NCBI GenBank assembly: GCA_001513025.1 | Contig: LFRZ01000019.1 | Span: 1-64,000 of the forward strand | From: Gammaproteobacteria bacterium DTU037 | GTDB taxonomy: Bacteria; Pseudomonadota; Gammaproteobacteria; Pseudomonadales; Pseudomonadaceae | Direction of reading: 5' to 3' | DNA length: 64,000 bases | Part shown: in pieces, positions 45,077 to 55,442 of the stretch | How positions within the stretch are numbered: position 1 is the first letter of the stretch | Layout of the letters: the number at the start of each line of letters is the position of its first letter | The notes under the pieces: model-generated | What the model saw: the letters and a program-made list of their open reading frames with translations, nothing else | The model's database searches: none | Told to the model about the DNA's origin: nothing | Translations under genes and position numbers: made by a program

Positions 45077-45233
45077 CACAGAGTTATCCACAGGATGCTC
45101 TGTGCGTTAGCGTACTAAGTTATTCTGTGTTTATTTTATTGTCGTTTTAAATCAATGGCTTGCCTGTATTTTTTATAGTTTTTTAGAGTCCGTGTACAAT
45201 TTTACACAGATTGCCCACAGAGTTATCCACAGG
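45077..45233 (+). repeat. 18-bp direct repeat CACAGAGTTATCCACAGG (45077-45094 and 45216-45233), each copy holding an exact DnaA box TTATCCACA
   Basis: Direct reading; copies 139 bp apart, AT-rich DNA between. First copy overlaps inverted repeat GCACAGAG (45076-45083)/CTCTGTGC (45098-45105). Confidence 0.85.
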
Positions 45234-45352
45234 TAAGGATGGGGCGTTATGCCGCAGTTGTTAAGCACAGAGTATTGGCTTTAAGTGTTTGGAAAGCCTA
45301 AGGTTTATAGCGTCTATTATTTAAGCGTTTTGGTTCAAGGAGTATATGACCT

Positions 45353-46774
45353 ATGACGGCAACAGCGTTTCGTTCTGAACATGATTTGTTAGGCTCTTTG
45401 CCTGTTCCTAAAGAGGCGTATTACGGTATTCAGACGCTTCGAGCCATGCATAATTTTCATCTTAGCGGTGTGCCCTTGTCACATTACCCTAAGTTTGTCT
45501 GTGCGTTGGCCATGGTTAAACAGGCGGCTGCTGATGCCAACCATCAGTTGGGTTACTTAAATGATCAAAAACATAGCGCTATTTCTGCAGCCTGTACTCA
45601 ACTGATTGAGGGTCAGCATCATGATCAATTTATTGTTGATATGATCCAAGGCGGTGCTGGCACCTCAACCAATATGAATGCCAATGAAGTGATTGCCAAC
45701 TTAGCGTTAGAGGCCATGGGTAAAGATAAAGGCCAGTACAGTTTTTTACATCCCAATAATGATGTGAATATGGCGCAATCCACTAACGATGCCTATCCCA
45801 CCGCGATTCGTGTCGGTTTGCTACTTGGGCATAATGATTTGCTGCTCAGTTTAGAGCGTTTGATTGGCGCCTTTGCCGATAAGGGCGACGAGTTTGCCCA
45901 TGTACTGAAAATGGGCCGCACCCAGCTGCAAGATGCGGTGCCTATGACCTTGGGTCAGGAATTTAAAGCCTTTGCGGCTAACTTGAGTCAAGACTTACAT
46001 CGCTTGAAAAGTATGGCTGAAGAATTGTTTGCTTCAGTTAACTTGGGTGGTACGGCCATTGGTACCGGGATTAATGCTGATCCGCGTTATCAAGGCATTG
46101 CAGTTGAACGCTTAGCGGCGATTTGTGGCTATCCAATTAAGGCGGCATCTGACTTGATTGAAGCTACCTCGGATATGGGGTCTTTTGTCGCGTTCTCCGG
46201 CATGCTTAAGCGCACCGCGGTGAAACTCTCGAAAATCTGTAATGACTTACGCTTACTGTCCAGCGGCCCACGCACTGGAATTAATGAAATCAATCTGCCG
46301 CCACGTCAGCCTGGCAGCTCGATTATGCCAGGTAAGGTCAATCCAGTGATTCCTGAGGCGGTGAGTCAGGTGGCCTATGAAGTGATTGGTAACGACCTAT
46401 CGTTGACCATGGCCGCCGAAGCGGGGCAGTTACAGCTCAATGTGATGGAGCCTTTGATCGCGTGGAAGATGTTTGATTCGATTCGCCTGTTGCGCCGCGC
46501 CATGGATATGCTGCGTGAGCATTGCGTGGTGGGTATCACCGCCAACGAAGAGCGCTGCCGCATGCTGGTCGAGCACTCGATTGGTTTGATTACGGCGCTC
46601 AATCCCTATATTGGCTATGACAATGCCACGCGGATTGCTAAGTTGGCATTAGAGAGCGGGCGCGGGGTGCTTGAGTTGGTGCGTGAAGAGCAGCTGTTGG
46701 ATGATGATTTATTGGCTGATATTTTGCGCCCTGAAAATATGATTGCGCCGCGTTTAGTGCCGTTAAAAGATTAA
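45353..46774 (+). CDS. aspA: Aspartate ammonia-lyase
   Basis: FRSEHDLLGSLPVPKEAYYGIQTLRAMHNF...; signature GSSIMPGKVNPVIPE. Confidence 0.95.
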   Translation: MTATAFRSEHDLLGSLPVPKEAYYGIQTLRAMHNFHLSGVPLSHYPKFVCALAMVKQAAADANHQLGYLNDQKHSAISAACTQLIEGQHHDQFIVDMIQGGAGTSTNMNANEVIANLALEAMGKDKGQYSFLHPNNDVNMAQSTNDAYPTAIRVGLLLGHNDLLLSLERLIGAFADKGDEFAHVLKMGRTQLQDAVPMTLGQEFKAFAANLSQDLHRLKSMAEELFASVNLGGTAIGTGINADPRYQGIAVERLAAICGYPIKAASDLIEATSDMGSFVAFSGMLKRTAVKLSKICNDLRLLSSGPRTGINEINLPPRQPGSSIMPGKVNPVIPEAVSQVAYEVIGNDLSLTMAAEAGQLQLNVMEPLIAWKMFDSIRLLRRAMDMLREHCVVGITANEERCRMLVEHSIGLITALNPYIGYDNATRIAKLALESGRGVLELVREEQLLDDDLLADILRPENMIAPRLVPLKD

Positions 46775-46831
46775 GGATGCGCTGTGTGCCCAGGGCTTAC
46801 GTGGACAGCTAAGCCCTAGGTCACTCACTGA

Positions 46832-47350
46832 CTAGTGGGCAGTGCCAGAATTAATCCCGCTATTTTTGCGTATTAGTAAAAACGTGGCAAACACGAACAT
46901 CGCGGCAAAGCTGACGATGCTCAGTTCAGCAATACTGAAACCCAATAAGGTCCAATCCACTTTGGCGCAGTCGGCGGTGCCATGTAGCATTTTGCTGATA
47001 ATGTCCTGCAGTGGAAAGGCTTCGATCATAAATTCTAGTGGCGGCAGACAGGCGGGTAGCTGATCTTCCGGTAAACCTTGCAACCAAATTTGTCGACCCG
47101 CAGTGGCGATGCCAAAGGCTGCCGCAAGCATCGCGAGAACAGCATAGAGGCGTTGTCCCAAACGTGCCGGGTTATGCACGCTTGCCAATAAGCATATTAA
47201 GCCAAATAAGACCACGGCAAAGCGCTGTACATGACAAAGCGGGCAAGGTATCAAACCGACCACATGCTCCAAGTATAAGGCCATTGCGATAAGACCCGCG
47301 CAGCCTAGAAAGGCCAGGAAAAACAGTTGGCGAGTAGGGGGTAAGTGCAT
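46832..47350 (-). CDS. dsbB: Disulfide bond formation protein DsbB
   Basis: Four-TM protein with GLIPCPLCHVQRF (CxxC) and a periplasmic Cys pair (LPACLPP, TADCAKVDW). Confidence 0.93.
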   Translation of the reverse strand: MHLPPTRQLFFLAFLGCAGLIAMALYLEHVVGLIPCPLCHVQRFAVVLFGLICLLASVHNPARLGQRLYAVLAMLAAAFGIATAGRQIWLQGLPEDQLPACLPPLEFMIEAFPLQDIISKMLHGTADCAKVDWTLLGFSIAELSIVSFAAMFVFATFLLIRKNSGINSGTAH

Positions 47351-47459
47351 TGAAAATCCTCGGTATAGCAGTCAATCAGCGGTAGAAGGTAAGCCGCTGG
47401 CGTAGCGCGCAGCGGCAGATCGGATCTAGGTATACACAGCAGGGGGCTGGTGCTGCTTG

Positions 47460-48710
47460 TTACGAAGTGGCTGACTCCTTGCCAAGTACTGGTTGTGGTA
47501 ATGCCGGTAACGAATGCTCAAGTAAACTAAAGCTTTCGGCAAACAACTGATTACTGCGCTGGGTATCGCCTAAATGGTTGAGCAAACGCGCTAATTCGGC
47601 ACAGGTATGTGCTTGGCGGTGCAGACGCAAGCTGCTTTCAAAGTAGTCACGGGCTTTGCCCCAGAGTTGATTGCGTAAGCTTAAACGGCCTAAGGTGCGC
47701 AACAAGATCGGGTTGTTCGGTGCTTGTTTGAGCCAGCTTTCTGCCAGCTGCAGTTGTCGCGAAGTATCTTTAGCCTGAGTGCGGCCGTAGAGTTCGATAA
47801 GCGCGTCATTTAAGTTGTTGTTTAAAGTATGCCGCAGCAACGATTCTGCCTGTTGCTGGGCATTAAGACGCAGCAACTCAGTGGCATAGGCGGCGACCAG
47901 TTGCGGATCGTGCTGGAGTTTTCCAGACAAGCCTTGCCAGGCACTGTCTAAGGATTTAAGCGCCTCTTGCTGGTCTGTATTGAGCGTGCATATGGTGCTT
48001 AAGCGTCCGGACCAGGCTTGGTGCTCAATACGTTGCAGCTGCTCGCTACTTAGGCGTTTACACTTACGTAGCGCTGGCAATAAACCAATCAAGGCTGACC
48101 AGTCTTGACGCTGGCGCAGTAAAGCTTGCAGGCGTAACAGTACTTCGCTGTGCTGAGGGTGTAACTCATGCATCGCTTGTAAGGTTTCTTGCGCACCTGC
48201 ATCATCAGCGCGCTGCAGTTGTAAGTCGGCATGGGCTAAGGCAATCGCTACTTCGGCAGAAGGTTGCTTGTTTAAGGCTTGCTCCAGCAGTTGATCGGCT
48301 TCTTCGCTATAGCCCAGTTTCTCCGCCGCAGTGGCCGCACCCAATAAGTACACCAAAGGTTTAGCTTCACCTTCAGCGGCACGGCGTAGATGGCGTAGCG
48401 CTTCTTTCCAGTGACCTTGTGCCAGATCTAAAATCCCTTGCTCGGCAGCGAGACGTAAACGGCGACCTTGGTTGCGACGCGACCAGGGATTGACCAGTCC
48501 GGTTGAGACTAAGGTCATTTTGATCAGCGTGCGTAATCCATAGAGCAGGGCGAGCACCGCGGTGAGAAGGGCAAGGAACATCCATAGGCTGGATTCATAG
48601 CGAAATGATTTCCAAGAGATCAGGACATAGCCTGTGTGTTCTACGATAAACATGCCCAATACAGCGGCACAGGCCACCACAATCAGTAAAATAAGGTAGG
48701 TCCGTTTCAT
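47460..48710 (-). CDS. hemY: HemY-like heme biosynthesis-associated TPR protein
   Basis: N-terminal TMs, TPR-like repeats; downstream of hemCDX. Confidence 0.92.
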   Translation of the reverse strand: MKRTYLILLIVVACAAVLGMFIVEHTGYVLISWKSFRYESSLWMFLALLTAVLALLYGLRTLIKMTLVSTGLVNPWSRRNQGRRLRLAAEQGILDLAQGHWKEALRHLRRAAEGEAKPLVYLLGAATAAEKLGYSEEADQLLEQALNKQPSAEVAIALAHADLQLQRADDAGAQETLQAMHELHPQHSEVLLRLQALLRQRQDWSALIGLLPALRKCKRLSSEQLQRIEHQAWSGRLSTICTLNTDQQEALKSLDSAWQGLSGKLQHDPQLVAAYATELLRLNAQQQAESLLRHTLNNNLNDALIELYGRTQAKDTSRQLQLAESWLKQAPNNPILLRTLGRLSLRNQLWGKARDYFESSLRLHRQAHTCAELARLLNHLGDTQRSNQLFAESFSLLEHSLPALPQPVLGKESATS

Positions 48711-48712
48711 GA

Positions 48713-49924
48713 TTAGTTGGACTCCTCTGGACTTGATTCTTGTGGTGCTGAACGGGTGCTAATATAGGCTTGCAAGGTGATAAGCGCGGTATTTAAATTG
48801 GGTAGTTCTTGGCTGATTTTTTGTTCATGCAGCTCGCTGAGTTGGGCTCTTAAACTGCTCACACTCGAATCTTTGACACTAAAGTGCGCATCTAAAATAG
48901 CCAGCGCTTGTTTGAGTGCTTGCTGGTACACCTCAGTTGCGCCATTAAGCGCAGCCCATTGTGCTTGCTCTAAGGCTAAACCTAAGGCGAGACGCACTTG
49001 TGTCAGGCTTTGCCCAGCTAAGAGCGGCTGTACTTGCTCGCTTGCATTAAAGTCGATACGCACATAGCGAGAGATGTGTTCCCACCATTGCGCCCAGCGT
49101 CCAGCGCCATCACCTTGCGCAACCTCAGCTTGTTGGCCTGGGCCTTGGACAAACTCTGGGGCTAAATGGGTCAGTTGGCTGGCCTGTTGATGCAAGGCAC
49201 CGAGCTGCACAAATAAACCGGTGCGGTCTAAGGTGTTGCTGCTGTTCAGCGCGGCGATACTCAGCGCCAGTTGTTCACGTGCGGCAAAGGCGGCCGGATC
49301 ATCTTGCTCGACTAAAATATGGTCAGCGGCTTGCAGTAGGAAGCGTGCGCTGCTGGTGTCGTGTAATGCGGTGAGGCGCAAGCTGGCCATGCGCAGCAGG
49401 TGTTCGGCTTCAGCGAGACGCCAATCTTGGCGGCTGGCACCTAAAATGGTTTCCAAGCGTTGCGTGAGCAGTTGCTGCTCCGCTTGTACGCTGGCTAAGA
49501 GCTCACGGCCTTGCTGTAATTGGCTGGCCGATGGCATCTGTGCCAAGGTTTGACTCAGTCGCTGTTCGCGAGCGATTAAATCAGCCGTTTGTGTGCGCAT
49601 GCTGGTCAGCTGTTGTTGCTGTTGCGCAGAGAGGTCGCCAGCGCTTTGGATATGTAAGACGCTCCAGATACCTGCGCCCAAGCCACCTAAACCAAATAAT
49701 AAAGCGAGTACGGCTAAACCTTTGCCTGATGACGAGGCTTCTTGCGCGTGCTTGGTCGGTGCTGCTGCACTGCTTGCTGGTTTGGCCGCCGATGGCGCGT
49801 TGGCCGGTTGTTCAGGTTTCGACGCGCTGTTTTGTTTGGTTGCGTCTGCTGCTGTATCTGTTGGGGCTTCGGGCTTTTCTGAAGAGTGGGTCATGCTTAA
49901 ATCCTTATGCTGTTGGTGCGGCAT
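48713..49924 (-). CDS. hemX: HemX-like uroporphyrinogen III C-methyltransferase family protein
   Basis: Single-TM protein with coiled coil; AEAEHLLRMASLRLTALHDTSSARFLLQAADHIL; position hemD-hemX-hemY. Confidence 0.92.
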   Translation of the reverse strand: MPHQQHKDLSMTHSSEKPEAPTDTAADATKQNSASKPEQPANAPSAAKPASSAAAPTKHAQEASSSGKGLAVLALLFGLGGLGAGIWSVLHIQSAGDLSAQQQQQLTSMRTQTADLIAREQRLSQTLAQMPSASQLQQGRELLASVQAEQQLLTQRLETILGASRQDWRLAEAEHLLRMASLRLTALHDTSSARFLLQAADHILVEQDDPAAFAAREQLALSIAALNSSNTLDRTGLFVQLGALHQQASQLTHLAPEFVQGPGQQAEVAQGDGAGRWAQWWEHISRYVRIDFNASEQVQPLLAGQSLTQVRLALGLALEQAQWAALNGATEVYQQALKQALAILDAHFSVKDSSVSSLRAQLSELHEQKISQELPNLNTALITLQAYISTRSAPQESSPEESN

Positions 49925-50675
49925 GCGCGGCCAAAGCCTTTAATAACGCCGAGTTGCTCGCACCTCGGCAATCAATGACGTGCTCTGCACCTAACTCTTG
50001 GGCGATCTGTGCCACGCGAGGGCTGGGCACAAATAAAGCTAAAGATGCCAGCTGCGGCCAAGCATCGCCAGCTAATTCAATTAAGTGGCGCAGACCTTGT
50101 TCGCTACTGACCACTAAGCCATTGAGCTGTTGTTGTTGGATACGCGCGACCAAGGTACCGCTAGGATAAACGGGTAAGCTGCGGCGATAAAGCGGTAAAA
50201 AGTCCACCTGTACGCCGCGCTGCTTTAATTGTTCCGCGAGAAAGTTTCGGCCGACATCGGCACGCATAATTAATACGCGCGGATTATAGGTTTTGAGGCT
50301 GTCGATAAACTGCGGCAGTGCTAATAACGCCTCACTGTCATCCCCCTGTTCGGGCCAGCTGACAGATAGGCCATAGTCGGCCAGGATGCGACCTGTGCCA
50401 GCGCCCACGCTAAACCAGTGTTGCTCCGCGAGGGGTTGCGGCCAGTATTGGTCAAGGCGCTGTAAACCCAATGTGGCGGCTGGTTTACTCACGACAATCA
50501 CTGCGCAGTACTGATCGAGATTGAACATCAGCGAACGTTGTGCGGGCGTTTCTGGCAACGCTTGAATCTCTAACAGGGGTAAACTGCTGCTATAGATGTG
50601 CTGTTCGGCCAACAGTTCAGCCAATACGGCGCTGTCTGCTGCGGGCCGAGTGATCAATAAGCGCCACTGCTTCAC
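49905..50675 (-). CDS. hemD: Uroporphyrinogen-III synthase
   Basis: [19 protein letters not shown]...; overlaps hemC by 4 bp. Confidence 0.93.
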   Translation of the reverse strand: MKQWRLLITRPAADSAVLAELLAEQHIYSSSLPLLEIQALPETPAQRSLMFNLDQYCAVIVVSKPAATLGLQRLDQYWPQPLAEQHWFSVGAGTGRILADYGLSVSWPEQGDDSEALLALPQFIDSLKTYNPRVLIMRADVGRNFLAEQLKQRGVQVDFLPLYRRSLPVYPSGTLVARIQQQQLNGLVVSSEQGLRHLIELAGDAWPQLASLALFVPSPRVAQIAQELGAEHVIDCRGASNSALLKALAAHAAPTA

Positions 50676-51631
50676 GTTACTGGGGTCTCTTGTGCATAGA
50701 GCGTCGCAAGAATTTCGCCCGCACCTTGTGCTAAAAGATCTTCCGCCACAGCAACACCTAAGGCTTGCGCATCATTTCTATGGGCACGTTGTTCTGCATA
50801 CAGCAGTACCGATGCATCAGGTTGGCCAACGAAACCACGCAACCATAATTGCTCGCCTTCTAGTATGGCGTAACAGGCAATCGGCACTTGGCAGCCGCCA
50901 TTGAGGTGCGTATTGAGCGCACGTTCAGCGGTGACACGCACTGCCGTATCTGCATGATGCAGCGGCTGGAGTAACGCATGGATCTCGCTGTCATCACTGC
51001 GACATTCAATCCCTACCGCGCCTTGTCCGCCGGCCGGCAAGCTGCTGTTAACATCGAGGCTGCTACGAATACGCTCAGCAAAGCCCAAACGCAACAGGCC
51101 TGCTGCAGCGAGAATAATCGCGTCATATTCACCCGCATCCAGTTTTGCCAAGCGCGTATTGACGTTGCCACGTAAAAAGTTAATTTGTAAATCTGGGCGC
51201 TGCGCTAATAGCTGTGCTTGGCGACGCAGGCTGGAGGTGCCGACAATACTGCCTTGCGGTAAATCATCTAAGCAGGCATAGGCATTGGAAACAAAGGCAT
51301 CGCGTGGATCTTCACGCTCACAGATGCAGTACAAGCCTAAGCCTTGTGGAAACGCCATGGGTACATCTTTCATTGAGTGCACGGCAATATCGGCTTCTTT
51401 AGCCAGTAGAGCCGCTTCGAGTTCTTTAACGAAAAGACCTTTGCCGCCAATTTTTGATAAAGGTGAATCCAACAGTTGATCACCACGACTGACCATAGGC
51501 ACTAAGGTCACGGTCAAGTGTGGGTGGGCTGCTTCAAGTTCGGCTTTAACAAATTCGGCTTGCCATAAAGCTAAAGCACTTTTGCGCGTGGCAATACGGA
51601 TTTCACGGACAGACTGTTCAGTTGCAAACAT
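50672..51631 (-). CDS. hemC: Hydroxymethylbilane synthase
   Basis: [23 protein letters not shown]...; cofactor Cys in [11 protein letters not shown]. Confidence 0.97.
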   Translation of the reverse strand: MFATEQSVREIRIATRKSALALWQAEFVKAELEAAHPHLTVTLVPMVSRGDQLLDSPLSKIGGKGLFVKELEAALLAKEADIAVHSMKDVPMAFPQGLGLYCICEREDPRDAFVSNAYACLDDLPQGSIVGTSSLRRQAQLLAQRPDLQINFLRGNVNTRLAKLDAGEYDAIILAAAGLLRLGFAERIRSSLDVNSSLPAGGQGAVGIECRSDDSEIHALLQPLHHADTAVRVTAERALNTHLNGGCQVPIACYAILEGEQLWLRGFVGQPDASVLLYAEQRAHRNDAQALGVAVAEDLLAQGAGEILATLYAQETPVT

Positions 51632-51726
51632 AGTTATGATCCAAAGTTATAAAGTCTAATAATAGGAATGATAACAGGCACAGCGCAGGCTTGCCTCATG
51701 CGCTGCCGCAAGTTTTCTACAGAAAG

Positions 51727-52467
51727 TTACAACGCTTCCATTAGTTTACGCAGGCCAGCAACGTGGCGGCGGCTGACGCTAAGTGCTTCTGGTACATCAC
51801 GCAGGTGCAGTTGGTAGTGTCCGCTGGGCGTACGCTGTAAGCGTTCAATATGGTTGCGGCTGACCAGTGCGTTGCGATGAATACGCACAAAATATTCGGC
51901 AAATTCTTCTTCGAGAGATTTAAGCGACTCATCCAACAAGGTTTCCCCCTCGGTATGGCGCAAGGTGACATATTTGTTATCTGCGATACAGTGCGTCACC
52001 TGCGCTAGTGGAATCAGCTCAATACCTTTATGGGTACGCGCACTGAGGTGGCTGCGGGCTGCACCGAGGGTGCGCGGCGCACGCGATAAAGTTGCCAATT
52101 GCAGAGGCGTTAGGTACTGGGCCTGTACTAAGGCTGTCTGCAACTGTTCTGTGTAGATCGGTTTGAGTAGATAGCTGGTCGCGCTAAGGTCAAAGGCTTG
52201 CGTGGCATACTCATGCTGCGCGAGACAAAATATCACGGCGGGTGCATCGTTTTGTGCACAGAGTTGCGCAGCGACTTGCAGGCCATCGAGCCCAGGCAAG
52301 CCAATATCCAAGAGTAAAATATCAGGTTTTAAACGCTGCACCAGTTGCAGTGTGTCATAACCGTTTTCAGCATCGGGCTGCAGAACTGTGCAATCGGGTA
52401 TGTGTTTAAGTAGGCGAGTTAAGCGTTCGCGAGCTAAAGGCTCATCATCAGCGATTAAGATCTTCAT
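51727..52467 (-). CDS. algR: LytTR response regulator AlgR
   Basis: MKILIADDEPLARERLTRLL...; LytTR C-terminal domain (YFVRIHRNALVSRNHIERL); upstream of hemC as in Pseudomonas. Confidence 0.93.
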   Translation of the reverse strand: MKILIADDEPLARERLTRLLKHIPDCTVLQPDAENGYDTLQLVQRLKPDILLLDIGLPGLDGLQVAAQLCAQNDAPAVIFCLAQHEYATQAFDLSATSYLLKPIYTEQLQTALVQAQYLTPLQLATLSRAPRTLGAARSHLSARTHKGIELIPLAQVTHCIADNKYVTLRHTEGETLLDESLKSLEEEFAEYFVRIHRNALVSRNHIERLQRTPSGHYQLHLRDVPEALSVSRRHVAGLRKLMEAL

Positions 52468-52493
52468 CTTATTTGCGTGCCTCTGCTGAAGGT

Positions 52494-52703
52494 CTAGAGC
52501 TGAGAGCGCCCAGAGCTGTGATGTAACAAAAGTCTGTGCTGAAGGCCATAGATCACCGCATTGTTGAATAAGGGCTGCAGGGTTAAATGGGGCATGGGTA
52601 CCTCAGGAGCTACACCCTCAATAGTTGATTCTTCTCTATAGACGCTGACCGAGTCGATATTGTTCAATGCTCGGCTGGTATTTTGCTTATGCTTACGGCA
52701 CAT
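52494..52703 (-). pseudogene. Probable remnant of the algZ/fimS LytS-type sensor histidine kinase
   Basis: PEVPMPHLTLQPLFNNAVIYGLQ resembles the LytS/AlgZ-family N-box region (PxLxLQPLVENAIxHG); located directly upstream of algR; only ~20-25 aa recognisable. Confidence 0.6.
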
Positions 52704-52831
52704 GCCATATCACTTGTCAGACAGACGGCGTTGCTCTTGGCTATCTGTGCCTTAGTAGTGTTGCCTGATCTAGTAAGGGGCGGCAAGCACTGTTATGGAT
52801 AAAAGCCTTAATAATCTGGCTCGGGAGGCTC

Positions 52832-53332
52832 TCAATTGCAGCGAGCCTGTTCTGCTGCATTTTCTGCTGTGCTGGCGCTACGTAAGCGACCTTGGCGATT
52901 AAGAATCAGTTGCCAGCTGATATCTTGCTGATCGCAACTATAAAAGCGACCGTTACCGATTGGGCTAATGCCATTGCTATGAAACTTAATGGTTGACTGG
53001 AAACCACTCCATTGCAAGCGTGGTTGCTGTGTATTAAGTTGAGTTACCGCCACTGGAGTCGATTGATTGATCTCACGCAGCAGCCAACCCTGTGACCAAT
53101 CACTGACGCAAGATAAACCATCCTGGCTGCCGCATAATTCAACGCCTACGCGATGGGTCACGGCATAGGCCCGGGCATTATGCAGCGCCCGAGCAATTTG
53201 ATTGGATAAGGCGTGTTGTTGATTGCGCTGGATAAAATCGTGCATGGCAGGCAGCGCAAACTGAGCTAAAATTGCCAATAAAGTCAGCACAATCAGTAGC
53301 TCAACTAAAGTAAATGCGCGTTGCTGCTGCAT
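52832..53332 (-). CDS. GspH/FimT-family type IV pseudopilin
   Basis: Prepilin motif RAFTLVELLIVLTLLAILAQFALPA; start chosen at MQQQRAFTLVELL. Confidence 0.9.
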   Translation of the reverse strand: MQQQRAFTLVELLIVLTLLAILAQFALPAMHDFIQRNQQHALSNQIARALHNARAYAVTHRVGVELCGSQDGLSCVSDWSQGWLLREINQSTPVAVTQLNTQQPRLQWSGFQSTIKFHSNGISPIGNGRFYSCDQQDISWQLILNRQGRLRSASTAENAAEQARCN

Positions 53333-53485
53333 AAACAAACAGCCTCCATACTCTGTGTGGTGATCCATTCATACTTAAAGTTTTAGACTAAAAAACGGCA
53401 ATGGGCAAATAACTGCTTTAGAGGCTGGGCTATATAGTTAATAATTAGGTAGAGTGTTGTTATCTTCAATCAAGAGGACGTCAAA

Positions 53486-53926
53486 ATGACTGCATCTATT
53501 GTTGTGCCTTGCGCACATTGTGCGACCTTAAACCGCATTCCCAGTGATAAACGTGACGCACAGCCACAATGTGGTTCGTGTAAGAAAGATATATTTATCA
53601 GCGAGCCCTTGGATTTGGATCCAGCCACCTTTGCCAAGCAAAGCAAGGGTGATGTACCTTTATTAGTGGACGTTTGGGCCAGTTGGTGTGGGCCATGCCG
53701 CCAATTTGCACCGACCTTTAGTCAGGCCGCAGCACAGCTGAGCACCCAGTGCCGTTTTGCTAAGCTCGACAGCGAAGCGCATCCAGCCCTTTCCGGCGAA
53801 CTGGGTGTGCGCTCGATTCCCAGTTTGATTCTATTTCGCCACGGTAAAGAGGTGGCCAGACAAAGCGGCGCTTTGCCTTTAACGCAGCTATTGAGTTGGC
53901 TCAAACAATATGGCGTACATAATTAA
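53486..53926 (+). CDS. trxC: Thioredoxin 2 (TrxC)
   Basis: N-terminal zinc ribbon (CAHCATLNRIP...CGSCKK) plus thioredoxin WASWCGPCRQF. Confidence 0.95.
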   Translation: MTASIVVPCAHCATLNRIPSDKRDAQPQCGSCKKDIFISEPLDLDPATFAKQSKGDVPLLVDVWASWCGPCRQFAPTFSQAAAQLSTQCRFAKLDSEAHPALSGELGVRSIPSLILFRHGKEVARQSGALPLTQLLSWLKQYGVHN

Positions 53927-53999
53927 GTATGGGACGGCATAAGCGTGCGTCATCCTGTTATTATGTGCGCATCTTTTATTGATTAGCTGGGCAGGTTCA

Positions 54000-55394
54000 A
54001 TGAGTAACGAGAAAACCAATCAGTCGTGGGGCGGCCGTTTTAGTGAGCCGGTCGATGCTTTTGTCGCACGTTTCACTGCCTCGGTGGATTTTGATCAACG
54101 TCTGTATCGTCATGACATTATGGGCTCAATTGCCCATGCTACGATGTTAGCCAAAGTTGGCGTGTTAACAACGGGTGAGTGTGACACTGTGGTCGCGGGT
54201 TTGCAGGCGATTGAGCAGGAAATCGAAGCCGGACAGTTCGTCTGGAGTACCGCGTTGGAAGATGTGCATATGAACATCGAAGCACGCCTCACTGAGCAGG
54301 TCGGTATCGTTGGTAAAAAGCTGCATACGGGACGTAGTCGTAATGACCAAGTGGCCACCGATATTCGTCTGTGGTTGCGTGATGAAATTGACTTGATTTT
54401 GTCTGAATTGACACGCCTACAAAGTGGTTTGCTGGGCTTGGCCGGGGCACATGCCGACACCATTATGCCGGGCTTTACCCACTTGCAAACCGCGCAGCCG
54501 GTGACTTTTGGTCATCATATGCTGGCTTGGTTTGAAATGCTCTCGCGCGATTACGAGCGTTTAGTCGATTGCCGTAAGCGTACCAACCGTATGCCTTTGG
54601 GCAGCGCAGCCTTGGCCGGTACCACCTATCCCATTGACCGTGAATTGACCTGTGAGCTGCTGGGCTTTGAAGCCGTTTCTGGTAACTCGCTGGATGGTGT
54701 ATCGGATCGTGACTTTGCCATAGAATTTTGTGCCGCGGCCAGTATCGCCATGATGCACTTATCACGTTTCTCGGAAGAGTTGGTGTTGTGGACCTCGGCG
54801 CAGTTCCAGTTTATTGACTTGCCCGACCGCTTTTGCACCGGCAGTTCGATTATGCCGCAAAAGAAAAACCCTGATGTGCCAGAATTAGTCCGCGGTAAAA
54901 GTGGCCGTGTGTTTGGCGCCTTAATGGGCTTGTTAACTTTGATGAAAGGCCAGCCTTTGGCGTACAACAAAGATAACCAAGAAGATAAAGAGCCGCTGTT
55001 TGATACGGCGGATACTTTACGCGATAGCCTGCGCGCTTTCGCCGATATGGTGCCAGCGATTGTGCCTAAGCAAGAAATGATGCGCGAAGCTGCGTTACGT
55101 GGTTTCTCTACCGCAACGGACTTGGCGGATTACTTGGTGGGTAAGGGTTTACCTTTTCGTGATTGCCATGAAATTGTTGGTCATGCGGTGGGTTACGGTG
55201 TTAAACAGGGTAAAGATTTAGCACAAATGAGTTTGGCTGAGTTGCAGCAGTTCAGCACTGAAATTGGTGACGATGTGTTTGAGGTGCTGACCTTGGAAGG
55301 CTCAGTCAATGCGCGTAACCATATTGGTGGTACTGCGCCGGCACAAGTGCGTGCGGCAGTGCAACATGGTCGTGAATTATTGGCCAGTCGCTAA
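54000..55394 (+). CDS. argH: Argininosuccinate lyase
   Basis: [34 protein letters not shown]; signature [12 protein letters not shown]. Start at MSNEKTNQ. Confidence 0.97.
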   Translation: MSNEKTNQSWGGRFSEPVDAFVARFTASVDFDQRLYRHDIMGSIAHATMLAKVGVLTTGECDTVVAGLQAIEQEIEAGQFVWSTALEDVHMNIEARLTEQVGIVGKKLHTGRSRNDQVATDIRLWLRDEIDLILSELTRLQSGLLGLAGAHADTIMPGFTHLQTAQPVTFGHHMLAWFEMLSRDYERLVDCRKRTNRMPLGSAALAGTTYPIDRELTCELLGFEAVSGNSLDGVSDRDFAIEFCAAASIAMMHLSRFSEELVLWTSAQFQFIDLPDRFCTGSSIMPQKKNPDVPELVRGKSGRVFGALMGLLTLMKGQPLAYNKDNQEDKEPLFDTADTLRDSLRAFADMVPAIVPKQEMMREAALRGFSTATDLADYLVGKGLPFRDCHEIVGHAVGYGVKQGKDLAQMSLAELQQFSTEIGDDVFEVLTLEGSVNARNHIGGTAPAQVRAAVQHGRELLASR

Positions 55395-55442
55395 GTGCAG
55401 CGTGTTTGCGACTGAATGGATCAAGTGTTTTTGGAGGTTAGC

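Noticed and set aside
45067-45352. Chromosomal origin of replication (oriC)
   Set aside because: Only two exact DnaA boxes and no dnaA/dnaN/rpmH/gidA neighbourhood; kept as a possible DnaA-binding or regulatory site.
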